From Flavobacteriaceae bacterium (GTDB lineage: Bacteria; Bacteroidota; Bacteroidia; Flavobacteriales; Flavobacteriaceae): DNA of 10,103 nt. The number at the start of each line of letters is the position of its first letter. Positions within the stretch are counted from its first letter, which is position 1. Location: NCBI GenBank assembly GCA_016780435.1, contig JADHLU010000022.1:1-10103 (forward strand). Direction: 5' to 3'. This document shows, piece by piece, positions 1 to 4,476 of this stretch. The translations under genes were made by a program, and so were the position numbers. The notes below the pieces were generated by a model. It ran no database searches and was not told the origin of the DNA. It saw only the letters and a list, made by a program, of their open reading frames with translations.

Positions 1-17
1 GGGAGGATATTATTTTA

Positions 18-218
18 TCAATTTTCGATTGATTGATTATATTGATTTACTCTAACAATTTTACCGTTCAGAACATATAGCCACAAATTAGCATAGAATT
101 GACTTTTAGTTTCTGGACTCTCGTAAGTTGCTAAATACATCATATTGACATGTTCACCTCCAGATGAAGGATCAAGATCTACCGAAAAGGTTAATAAAAT
201 AGTTGAATTAAAAAACAA
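18..218 (-). pseudogene. 3' remnant of an unrecognised protein gene (possibly SnoaL/NTF2-like)
   Basis: The minus strand reads as a plausible protein C-terminus from about position 183 down to the TGA at 18-20. It includes the segment NMMYLATYES and an ending with WLYVLNGKIVRVNQYNQS. The 'W-x-x-x-x-(D/N)GKI' strand followed by a short tail resembles the last beta-strands of SnoaL/NTF2-like folds, but this is only a resemblance. The frame stays open to about 317 with no ATG in that extension. The listed upstream boundary is a TTG codon, and the first ATG codons lie at the NMM segment. The 5' end therefore seems lost, probably near 175-190 where the opposite-strand ORF begins to look coding. 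Best read as a truncated gene. A very short intact gene of about 41 codons from the internal ATG is possible but less likely. Confidence 0.4.
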
Positions 219-402
219 TATTGGCTTAGCTAATGTTTTTCCAGCTTCGGAGCATACTAAAGTTTTAATTGCACAAAACGAAACTATAATTGATTTACTC
301 GTTACAATGACAATAGCTCAAGGAGCAATTGCAGGAACATCCGCAAATATGGCAAGAACTGCATATCACGAAAATTTAGCCAAATTAGATGTTAAGGAGT
401 AA
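145..402 (+). CDS. Hypothetical protein, probably 5'-truncated
   Basis: An 85-codon frame ends in TAA at 400-402. I do not recognise the product. From about residue 13 it reads as a normal protein: a charged, helical segment (TEKVNKIVELKNN), then a hydrophobic helix-prone stretch (IIDLLVTMTIAQGAIAGTSA), then a polar C-terminus. The only upstream start is a TTG at 145 without a visible ribosome-binding site, and the first ATG is about 50 codons in. The first 12 residues overlap the minus-strand remnant at 18-218, which also looks coding, so the true 5' end was probably replaced by foreign sequence. It is followed by a small hairpin (407-420) and by a GCTATCGCCTCC element that recurs after the next gene. 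Confidence 0.4.
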   Translation: MTCSPPDEGSRSTEKVNKIVELKNNIGLANVFPASEHTKVLIAQNETIIDLLVTMTIAQGAIAGTSANMARTAYHENLAKLDVKE

Positions 403-406
403 TAAG

Positions 407-426
407 GATAGTACGCTATCGCCTCC
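407..426 (+). repeat. Hairpin plus GCTATYGCCTCC element, copy 1
   Basis: GATAG (407-411) and CTATC (416-420) form a 5-bp stem with a TACG loop just after the TAA at 400-402. The segment GCTATCGCCTCC at 415-426 matches 11 of 12 bases of the element at 785-796, which follows the next gene. A weak T-rich run comes after it (434-440). It could act as a weak terminator. Confidence 0.45.
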
Positions 427-472
427 TTCTACTTTTTATTTGAAATAGACCTGATATAAAACGAATTTTAAG

Positions 473-775
473 GTGATTGGGTTGCTCATATTTTCCTCAA
501 TAGCTTCAGGAATTTTAGGAGGCTACATAGCAAAACAGAAAAACAGAAGTCTTTCTGAAGGGGCAATTATTGGTTTCTTATTTAGTGTTATAGGTGTTTT
601 AGTTGTTGCTTTATTGCCGACAAATGATGAACCCAAGACAAATAATAGTTTTACCTCTCCTTCTATACCATTATCAAATTATAAGGGTTCACAAAGGGAT
701 TACCCTTATTTAGGCTGTTTGATACCATTTATAATATTGGCTATTCTTTTGATTATAGTATACTTGGCTTATTGA
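473..775 (+). CDS. Small two-helix membrane protein, function unknown
   Basis: 100 codons starting at GTG (473-475). An in-frame TGA lies about seven codons upstream and no ATG lies between, so GTG is the only reasonable start. The first helix begins at once (IGLLIFSSIASGILGGYIA, residues 2-20). A basic loop follows (KQKNRSLSEG), then a second glycine-rich helix (residues 31-48, ending ALLPT), a polar Ser/Asn/Pro linker (50-77), and a last strongly hydrophobic helix (LGCLIPFIILAILLIIVYLA, 80-99). The loop-helix pattern, ending in 'LLP' before a polar linker, is common in small bacterial membrane proteins of unknown function. No catalytic motif is visible. Codon use is AT-rich, unlike the core genes to the right, which fits an accessory gene. 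It is followed within 10 bp by a hairpin. Confidence 0.6.
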   Translation: MIGLLIFSSIASGILGGYIAKQKNRSLSEGAIIGFLFSVIGVLVVALLPTNDEPKTNNSFTSPSIPLSNYKGSQRDYPYLGCLIPFIILAILLIIVYLAY

Positions 776-780
776 GGAAA

Positions 781-796
781 GGAGGCTATTGCCTCC
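781..796 (+). terminator. Hairpin after the membrane-protein gene (GCTATYGCCTCC element, copy 2)
   Basis: GGAGGC (781-786) and GCCTCC (791-796) form a 6-bp GC-rich stem with a TATT loop, five bases after the TGA stop. The T-run afterwards is poor (GTCTTCTT), so termination would be inefficient or factor-assisted. The 785-796 sequence repeats the element at 415-426. An outer inverted repeat, GTCTTCT (797-803) with AGAAGAC (844-850), follows. Confidence 0.5.
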
Positions 797-914
797 GTCT
801 TCTTATCACACTCAAGCAAACAACTACTGAATAATACTTCAATAGAAGACTGCTCTATATTTCAGAGACTATTCACACCTAACTGTCAACCAATTACATA
901 ATTTCACTATCATA

Positions 915-942
915 GCTGAGGGGTCTTTAGGACCCCATCAGC
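915..942. repeat. Strong hairpin, TTTAG loop
   Basis: GCTGA/TCAGC (915-919, 938-942) and GGGGTC/GACCCC (920-925, 931-936) stack into an 11-bp stem with one bulged A (937) and the loop TTTAG (926-930). No T-run follows on either strand, so it is not a standard intrinsic terminator. The sequence CTATTAAAC follows at 954-962, and close relatives of it follow two other hairpins. Confidence 0.6.
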
Positions 943-1044
943 ATTACTAAATGCTATTAAACTTAATGTGTTCTTATTTGAGGTGAGCCTATAGCGAACA
1001 TCAATCAAATTACGAGCACAATAGAATATAATATTCTGCTATAA

Positions 1045-1075
1045 TAATGCTTCGGCTTTGGGAGCCTTCGCATTA
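1045..1075. repeat. Imperfect hairpin with symmetric internal loop
   Basis: ATAATGC and GCATTAT pair as the outer stem, and GGCT and AGCC as the inner stem. A symmetrical TTC/TTC internal loop separates them and a short G/T-rich loop closes the structure. It lies just downstream of the stop codon of the small DNA-binding protein gene on the minus strand, so it may mark the end of that transcript. Confidence 0.5.
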
Positions 1076-1091
1076 TATTTAGCTTCTTATA

Positions 1092-1268
1092 TCATATGTG
1101 TTCGGAGTTATGGAGCACAATCCCCCTTAAGGTTACTTCTCTATCCAATTGTCTATCTTTTAGTCTAAAGCGGATATAGCCACTCAGGCTTAAGCCTAAT
1201 TCTTTTGCTTTAACAGCCAGCTCCTGTTTGTCGCTGGCACTAATCTTTAAATGGATGTGTTCTTTCAT
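1092..1268 (-). CDS. Small ribbon-helix-helix / MobC-like DNA-binding protein
   Basis: A 58-codon gene starting at ATG (1266-1268) and ending in TGA (1092-1094). The upstream frame reaches a TAA with no other ATG, which fixes the start. The protein begins MKEHIHLKISASDKQEL. A short N-terminal beta-strand (HIHLKIS, 4-10) leads into helix 1 (ASDKQELAVKAKEL, 11-24), a glycine turn (LGLSLS, 24-29) and helix 2 (GYIRFRLKDRQL, 30-41). The pattern of strand, 'K/E-rich helix', 'GLSLSGYIR' and arginine-rich helix is characteristic of ribbon-helix-helix proteins and of MobC-type relaxosome accessory proteins in mobilisable elements. It is shorter than typical MobC (over 100 residues), so it may be a minimal RHH regulator, an antitoxin or a truncated MobC. 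No relaxase or toxin gene lies beside it in the window. A CACTAAGTG palindrome lies 33 bp upstream. Confidence 0.7.
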   Translation of the reverse strand: MKEHIHLKISASDKQELAVKAKELGLSLSGYIRFRLKDRQLDREVTLRGIVLHNSEHI

Positions 1269-1300
1269 ATGATAGCGGTTTAAGAGGTAACTACTTTATG

Positions 1301-1309
1301 CACTAAGTG
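1301..1309. promoter_or_regulatory. Possible operator upstream of the RHH gene
   Basis: CACT-A-AGTG is a perfect 9-bp odd palindrome ending 33 bp upstream of the start of the ribbon-helix-helix protein gene. RHH proteins commonly bind short palindromes in their own promoters. The regulatory role is inferred only from position and symmetry. Confidence 0.3.
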
Positions 1310-1347
1310 TTTTAGTTTGGAATATCCTGTTAAGCCGTTAAAATAAA

Positions 1348-1366
1348 GAGGGAGTGCAACTCCCTC
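1348..1366. repeat. Perfect 8-bp hairpin, GCA loop
   Basis: GAGGGAGT (1348-1355) pairs perfectly with ACTCCCTC (1359-1366) around a three-base GCA loop. No T-run follows. It is followed one base later by copy 1 of TATTAAACCACTC. Confidence 0.65.
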
Positions 1367-1367
1367 G

Positions 1368-1380
1368 TATTAAACCACTC
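1368..1380 (+). repeat. Direct repeat TATTAAACCACTC, copy 1
   Basis: Identical 13 bp to 1525-1537. Both copies begin immediately 3' of a GC-rich hairpin (1348-1366 and 1504-1523). The shared flank beside unlike stems suggests a repeated module rather than coincidence. Confidence 0.7.
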
Positions 1381-1407
1381 TTCTTAATCAGTCTATTAGA
1401 ATAAATA

Positions 1408-1430
1408 GCCAGCCCTTTTAAGGGGCTGGC
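1408..1430. repeat. GC-rich hairpin, TTTTAAG loop
   Basis: GCCAGCCC (1408-1415) pairs with GGGCTGGC (1423-1430), and the loop region TTTTAAG can pair partly. The 3' half contains the TTAAGGGG octamer (1418-1425). No T-run follows on either strand. Confidence 0.65.
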
Positions 1431-1503
1431 ATTATAGCTATATCGGTGTTAGCTAAATAACACTAATAGCCTGTAAGCTTTGCTGCGGTTGAAGCTATCT
1501 ATT

Positions 1504-1523
1504 GGCGCCCTTTAAGGGGCGCC
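1504..1523. repeat. GC-rich hairpin, TTTAAG loop
   Basis: GGCGCCC (1504-1510) pairs with GGGCGCC (1517-1523). The loop and 3' arm again contain TTAAGGGG (1512-1519), as in the hairpin at 1408-1430. Copy 2 of TATTAAACCACTC begins two bases later. Confidence 0.65.
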
Positions 1524-1524
1524 C

Positions 1525-1537
1525 TATTAAACCACTC
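1525..1537 (+). repeat. Direct repeat TATTAAACCACTC, copy 2
   Basis: Second exact copy of the 13-bp repeat at 1368-1380, 157 bp away and also placed directly after a hairpin. Confidence 0.7.
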
Positions 1538-1568
1538 ATTAAACAACCTTGCAAACCTTCCAGATAGA

Positions 1569-1646
1569 GGCACCCCCTTAACAGCTTTAAACAGATTGGT
1601 ATATGCTGGGTAGGTTGAATCTTATGGGGTGCCGCACAAAAGCTGT
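1569..1646. repeat. Interleaved inverted repeats in pseudoknot order
   Basis: GGCACCCC (1569-1576) is complementary to GGGGTGCC (1626-1633), and ACAGCTTT (1581-1588) is complementary to AAAGCTGT (1639-1646). The order is A-B-A'-B', which in RNA would be an H-type pseudoknot with two 8-bp stems. As DNA it equally describes two overlapping pairs of inverted protein-binding sites. The spacing is 49 and 50 bases, almost equal. Confidence 0.55.
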
Positions 1647-1736
1647 AAAAGAGTCATAAGGCAATTACTACACAGACTTAGGGTACCTGAACCAACTGCC
1701 TAACGGTTGTGACAGAAGTGTAGAGACTTAAAAAGA

Positions 1737-1764
1737 TTCTCGGCTTTATAAGGATAACCGAGAA
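1737..1764. repeat. 11-bp hairpin with 2-nt bulge
   Basis: TTCTCGG (1737-1743) pairs with CCGAGAA (1758-1764), and TTAT (1746-1749) pairs with ATAA (1754-1757). The bases CT bulge on the 5' side and AAGG forms the loop. It lies about 165 bp upstream of the plus-strand terminator at 1928-1966. Confidence 0.5.
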
Positions 1765-1883
1765 GTGCCAAATCTGTTTTGCTTTTAAGGGGAGTTTCAG
1801 CAAGAAGTTATTAACCAAAAGTGTTGAAATCGTAGCACAGGATTGCCCTAAGTCGATAATAATTGGTTTTACGATTACTGGGG

Positions 1884-1905
1884 AATTATGTGTCAATTAT
1901 GTGTC
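1884..1905 (+). repeat. Tandem 11-bp repeat AATTATGTGTC x2
   Basis: Two exact, directly abutting copies of AATTATGTGTC (1884-1894, 1895-1905). A related TGTGTCAAAA occurs at 1942. Short direct repeats near an attachment tRNA are typical of integrase arm-binding sites. That role is inferred. Confidence 0.6.
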
Positions 1906-1927
1906 AAATCGGTGACTCAAAACCCCT

Positions 1928-1966
1928 AAAACGCCATTTTGTGTCAAAAGCAAGTGGCGTTTTTTG
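1928..1966 (+). terminator. Rho-independent terminator (plus strand)
   Basis: AAAACGCCA (1928-1936) pairs with TGGCGTTTT (1955-1963). Inside, TTTTG and CAAAA pair around TGT as a nested stem. The stem ends in a run of T (1961-1965). It would stop transcription coming from the left, although no plus-strand gene is recognised between 1300 and 1928. Confidence 0.7.
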
Positions 1967-2020
1967 TATCTTTAAATAGTCAAGTTCAAAACCATTAAGT
2001 GGCTAAGCAACTGATTACAG

Positions 2021-2039
2021 AATTGGGGTAATCCCAATT
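2021..2039. repeat. Perfect 7-bp hairpin
   Basis: AATTGGG (2021-2027) and CCCAATT (2033-2039) flank a GTAAT loop. It lies beyond the tRNA terminator, between the tRNA and the accessory region. No T-run. Confidence 0.5.
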
Positions 2040-2054
2040 GTGGAAAGGGCTCAA

Positions 2055-2088
2055 ACAAAAATGGGCCCAACAAAATTAGTTGAGCCCA
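2055..2088 (-). terminator. Terminator of the tRNA-Arg transcript
   Basis: On the minus strand TGGGC and GCCCA pair (2084-2088 with 2062-2066), one mismatch follows, then CAAC pairs with GTTG (2079-2082 with 2068-2071). The hairpin is followed by a T-run (the A-run at 2057-2061 on the plus strand). It lies about 25 bases 3' of the mature tRNA end. Confidence 0.75.
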
Positions 2089-2113
2089 ATAGCAAATCTG
2101 ATTGATTCTTAAG

Positions 2114-2187
2114 TGACCTCGGCAGGATTCAAACCTGCAACCTTCTGAGCCGTAATCAGATGCGCTATTCAGTTGCGCCACGAGGCC
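2114..2187 (-). tRNA. tRNA-Arg (anticodon ACG)
   Basis: The 74-nt minus-strand sequence folds as a complete cloverleaf. The acceptor stem is GGCCTCG/CGAGGTC with discriminator A at 2114. The D-arm stem is GCGC/GCGC. The anticodon stem is TCTGA/TCAGA with loop TTACGGC, giving anticodon ACG. The T-arm is GCAGG/CCTGC with loop TTTGAAT. CCA is not encoded. The ACG anticodon (A34 normally deaminated to inosine) reads CGN arginine codons. A good promoter (2199-2230) and a terminator (2055-2088) bracket it, so it is a single-gene transcript. Its 3' end points to the accessory region, making it a likely integration target. Confidence 0.97.
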
Positions 2188-2198
2188 GATTAGGGGTG

Positions 2199-2230
2199 CA
2201 AATATAAGTTATTAAACAATTCTCGCAAAA
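2199..2230 (-). promoter_or_regulatory. Bacteroidota-type promoter of tRNA-Arg
   Basis: On the minus strand a TTTTG element (2226-2230) is followed after exactly 19 bp by TATATTTG (2199-2206), an exact match to the Bacteroidota -7 consensus TAnnTTTG. The -7 box ends 11 bp before the first tRNA base, so transcription would start a few bases upstream of the mature 5' end. Confidence 0.8.
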
Positions 2231-2272
2231 GAAATAAGCCCTGTAGGGGGTCAATGGCCTGCTAAAAGTCGC

Positions 2273-2428
2273 TTACTCGTCTAGAGATTCTTTAGTGACG
2301 TAGTAGCGGTATCCCAGAAGGGCTAATTGCCATTTTTTGGCTTTCGCTGGGTCTACGCCTCTTCTACTTAGTGAGGGTAGTGCTTTTTTGTTGAGTTTGG
2401 CTAGAGCGCGAAAAAATGATCTCTTCAT
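2273..2428 (-). CDS. Conserved-looking small basic protein (51 aa)
   Basis: A 51-codon gene from ATG (2426-2428) to TAA (2273-2275). A weak AGG-type ribosome-binding sequence (AACAGG) sits directly before the start. The protein begins MKRSFFRALAKLNKKALPSL and ends with a tryptophan/tyrosine-rich segment, KKWQLALLGYRYYVTKESLDE. The layout is a basic amphipathic helix 'FFRxLAKLNKKxLPSLS', a linker 'RRGVDPAKAKKWQ', and a final 'LLGYRYYVT' segment. From memory it resembles a family of short uncharacterised Bacteroidota proteins. I cannot name the family or a function. It is divergent from the antiporter gene, with only 49 bp between start codons. A TATATTTA box just upstream is one base from the -7 consensus. 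Confidence 0.72.
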   Translation of the reverse strand: MKRSFFRALAKLNKKALPSLSRRGVDPAKAKKWQLALLGYRYYVTKESLDE

Positions 2429-2442
2429 CCTGTTGAAATTCC

Positions 2443-2456
2443 GGCTAAATATAGCC
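2443..2456. promoter_or_regulatory. Palindrome in the divergent promoter gap
   Basis: GGCTA (2443-2447) and TAGCC (2452-2456) flank AATA between the divergent 51-aa gene and the antiporter gene. It overlaps the TATATTTA box of the minus-strand gene. It could be an operator. It could also be chance. Confidence 0.3.
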
Positions 2457-2477
2457 CATTGCTAGTATCTTTGGGGC

Positions 2478-3413
2478 ATGATTTCTTTTCTTTTGATCGC
2501 CGCCGGGCTATCCTTTTTGGTGCTAGGTGGTAACTTATTACTGAAGTCGGCCGTTTCTATCTCGCTGAGACTTTCAATTCCTAAAATTGTGGTTGGTATG
2601 ACGGTGGTTTCTTTTGCCACCTCCTTGCCTGAACTAGTGGTTAGTGTGAAGGCTGCGCTTGCGGGTTCTCCGTCAATTGCACTCGGAAATGTGGTGGGTT
2701 CAAATATTGCCAATCTAGGTTTGGTGTTAGGGGTGACGCTGTTATTTGGGTCTATGCACGTGAAGCGTTCGTTTTACGTGACCGATTGGCCGGTAATGAT
2801 TTTGGCCTCGTTATTGTTGTGGTTTTTTTTATGGAATGATTCCATGCTCCGTCTGTCAGAGGGAATTTTGCTTTTTATACTACTTATTGGTTTTCTGTGG
2901 TATCTGTTGAAAGTGCAGAAACCGGCCGTTGAAGATGAACAACCAGAAGACGATGAGTTGCTTTCGCCGATCAAAAGTGCGACTTACTTAGCGATTGGGG
3001 TGGCCGGATTGTGGCTGGGATCAGAGTGGCTAGTAAAAGGAGCTATCGACTTGGCTCAGACCTTTGGGGTGAGTGATAGGGTGATTGGCATTACCGTTGT
3101 CTCAATAGGAACTAGTATTCCAGAGCTCGCCGCTTCGATAATAGCCATGCTCAAGAAAGAGAAGGCCATCTCTTTGGGTAATCTGGTAGGGTCAAATATC
3201 TTTAATATTATGGCGGTACTTGCAATCACGGCTATGATTCATCCAGTAGAGGTTACCGATCCGAAATTTTTATCGAACGATGTTATTTTCATGGTGGCCT
3301 TCGCGCTGCTCGTATTGCCTCTTGTGCTCATTTCTAAAAGCAGAATACTCAACTATAAGCAGGGTCTTGTTCTGCTTGCGGCCTATCTCTTTTTTGTGTA
3401 CACCGTGATATAA
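2478..3413 (+). CDS. Calcium/sodium antiporter, CaCA family (YrbG-like)
   Basis: A 311-residue inner-membrane cation exchanger. The two inverted alpha-repeats that define the CaCA superfamily are both intact. Repeat 1 has T48-S49-L50-P51-E52 and G70-N71-V-V-G74-S75-N76-I. Repeat 2 has T212-S213-I214-P215-E216 and G234-N235-L-V-G238-S239-N240-I-F-N. The acidic E52 and E216 are the expected ion-binding glutamates. About ten hydrophobic segments are visible, and an acidic cytoplasmic loop (residues 150-162, VEDEQPEDDE) separates the two halves. Length matches bacterial YrbG-type exchangers. A TATCTTTG box (2466-2473) matches the Bacteroidota -7 consensus but lies so close to the ATG that the leader would be minimal, and no good -33 box is seen. 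The gene ends at the bidirectional terminator shared with convergent glnA. Confidence 0.93.
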   Translation: MISFLLIAAGLSFLVLGGNLLLKSAVSISLRLSIPKIVVGMTVVSFATSLPELVVSVKAALAGSPSIALGNVVGSNIANLGLVLGVTLLFGSMHVKRSFYVTDWPVMILASLLLWFFLWNDSMLRLSEGILLFILLIGFLWYLLKVQKPAVEDEQPEDDELLSPIKSATYLAIGVAGLWLGSEWLVKGAIDLAQTFGVSDRVIGITVVSIGTSIPELAASIIAMLKKEKAISLGNLVGSNIFNIMAVLAITAMIHPVEVTDPKFLSNDVIFMVAFALLVLPLVLISKSRILNYKQGLVLLAAYLFFVYTVI

Positions 3414-3444
3414 AAAAACCCCCAGTAAACACTGGGGGTTTTTT
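3412..3444. terminator. Bidirectional terminator between antiporter and glnA
   Basis: CCCCCAGT (3419-3426) and ACTGGGGG (3431-3438) form a perfect 8-bp stem around AAAC. It is flanked by seven A on the left and six T on the right, so it works in both directions. It lies directly after the antiporter stop codon and 22 bp after the glnA stop. Confidence 0.93.
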
Positions 3445-3465
3445 ACGTTATCAATCAAAAGTTGT

Positions 3466-4476
3466 CTATAACTTGGCCGAATTGACCGTCTTGATGATAC
3501 GCCCTGCAACCTGATAAGGGTTGGCGTTTGAAGCTGGACGTCTATCTTCAAGGTATCCCTTCCATCCGTGCTCAACGGTGTAGATTGGAATGCGAATTGA
3601 AGCTCCGCGGTCAGATACCCCATACGAGAATTGGTTAATTGAGGCGGTTTCGTGAAGTCCGGTTAGACGCTGGTCGTTGTAGGCTCCGTAAACAGCAATG
3701 TGCTCTTTGGTAACAGGTCTGAAGGCCTCGCAAACTTTTTCGTAAACATCCTTGCTTCCGGCAGTTCGGAGCAATGTATTTGAGAAATTCGCGTGCATTC
3801 CAGAACCGTTCCAGTCTCCGTGAATGGGTTTAGGGTGCAGTTCAATGTAGTAACCGTATTTCTCAGTTACTCTATTCAAAAGATAACGAGCAACCCAGAT
3901 CTGATCCCCGGCTTCTTTGGCGCCTTTGGCAAAGATTTGAAATTCCCACTGTCCAGGCGCAACCTCTTGGTTGATTCCTTCTACATTTAATCCGGCTTCT
4001 AAGCAAATATCTAGATGCTCTTCTACGAAGTCTCTGCCCCAAGTGTAGCGTCCGCCTACCGAGCAGTAGTACTGACCTTGTGGACCAGGAAAACCTCCGC
4101 GAGGGAACCCTAGTGGAAGGTCTGTTTCGGTGTCCATCAAGAAGTATTCTTGCTCAAATCCGAACCAGAAATCGTTATCGTCATCATCAATGGTGGCACG
4201 ATGGTTAGACACGTGTGGCGTTCCGTCAGGATTCATAACCTCACACATTACTAAATAACCGTTTAAACGGTCTGGATCCGGAAAAATATTAACCGGTTTT
4301 AGAATGCAGTCTGATGAGTTACCTTCGGCTTGCAGCGTAGAGCTTCCGTCGAACGACCAATCTGAACAGCTTTCTAATTTGCCGTCAAAGTCTGAAACAA
4401 TTTTCGTTTTACTTCTGAGTTCTTGAGTCGGAGTGTACCCGTCAAGCCAGATGTATTCTAATTTAGCTTTGCTCAT
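3466..4476 (-). CDS. glnA: Glutamine synthetase, short type II (GSII)
   Basis: Joins ammonia to glutamate at the expense of ATP. The 336-residue length and sequence match the short eukaryote-like GSII found in Bacteroidota, not the large GSI or GSIII. The beta-grasp N-terminus includes D43-G-S-S46. The catalytic domain has FGFEQEYF (105-112, metal-binding glutamates E108 and E110), EGINQEVAPGQWEFQ (166-180), NGSGMHAN (223-230, with H228), NDQRLTG (267-273), SDRGASIRIP (288-297) and EDRRPASNANPY (310-321). The start is placed at the ATG of MSKAKLEYIWLDG (4474-4476). The frame extends 15 codons further to 4521, but those residues (MQKELFSRKF...) are not typical of the family. It is divergent from purM and convergent with the antiporter. 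GSII is not expected to carry the GSI adenylylation tyrosine. Confidence 0.95.
   Translation of the reverse strand: MSKAKLEYIWLDGYTPTQELRSKTKIVSDFDGKLESCSDWSFDGSSTLQAEGNSSDCILKPVNIFPDPDRLNGYLVMCEVMNPDGTPHVSNHRATIDDDDNDFWFGFEQEYFLMDTETDLPLGFPRGGFPGPQGQYYCSVGGRYTWGRDFVEEHLDICLEAGLNVEGINQEVAPGQWEFQIFAKGAKEAGDQIWVARYLLNRVTEKYGYYIELHPKPIHGDWNGSGMHANFSNTLLRTAGSKDVYEKVCEAFRPVTKEHIAVYGAYNDQRLTGLHETASINQFSYGVSDRGASIRIPIYTVEHGWKGYLEDRRPASNANPYQVAGRIIKTVNSAKL

Larger units (their letters stand above)
797..1091. other. Non-coding stretch with two strong hairpins
   Basis: No convincing gene on either strand. The stretch contains the hairpins at 915-942 and 1045-1075 and an AT-rich remainder. Short ATG frames such as the one at 951 end within about a dozen codons. 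Confidence 0.6.
1269..1883. other. Long non-coding, hairpin-rich stretch
   Basis: About 600 bases with no convincing gene. The open frame on the minus strand at 1678-1896 lacks protein-like composition and crosses hairpins. The stretch holds four hairpins (1348-1366, 1408-1430, 1504-1523, 1737-1764), a 13-bp direct repeat (1368 and 1525), an interleaved inverted-repeat pair (1569-1646) and several TTAAGGGG octamers. Possible contents are a structured RNA, a mobilisation or replication control region, or att arms. Confidence 0.5.

Noticed and set aside
403..1550. Integron-like cassette array with attC sites
   Set aside because: Small unknown genes followed by hairpins suggested it, but no paired RYYYAAC/GTTRRRY core sites were found and most hairpins are not linked to a gene.
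781..1764. CRISPR array
   Set aside because: The hairpins have different stems and irregular spacing, there is no constant repeat, and there is no cas gene.
1678..1896. 72-codon open frame on the minus strand
   Set aside because: Composition is not protein-like, it crosses the hairpin at 1737-1764 and the tandem repeat, and it shows no recognisable motif.
1555..1966. tmRNA, SRP RNA or RNase P RNA
   Set aside because: None of the conserved segments of these RNAs is present (no tRNA-like tmRNA ends, no SRP apical loop, no P4 core).
1972..2181. 69-codon open frame on the minus strand
   Set aside because: It reads through the tRNA-Arg gene and its terminator.
3270..3623. 117-codon minus-strand open frame between antiporter and glnA
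   Set aside because: It overlaps two well-supported genes and the bidirectional terminator, and is a shadow of their coding.
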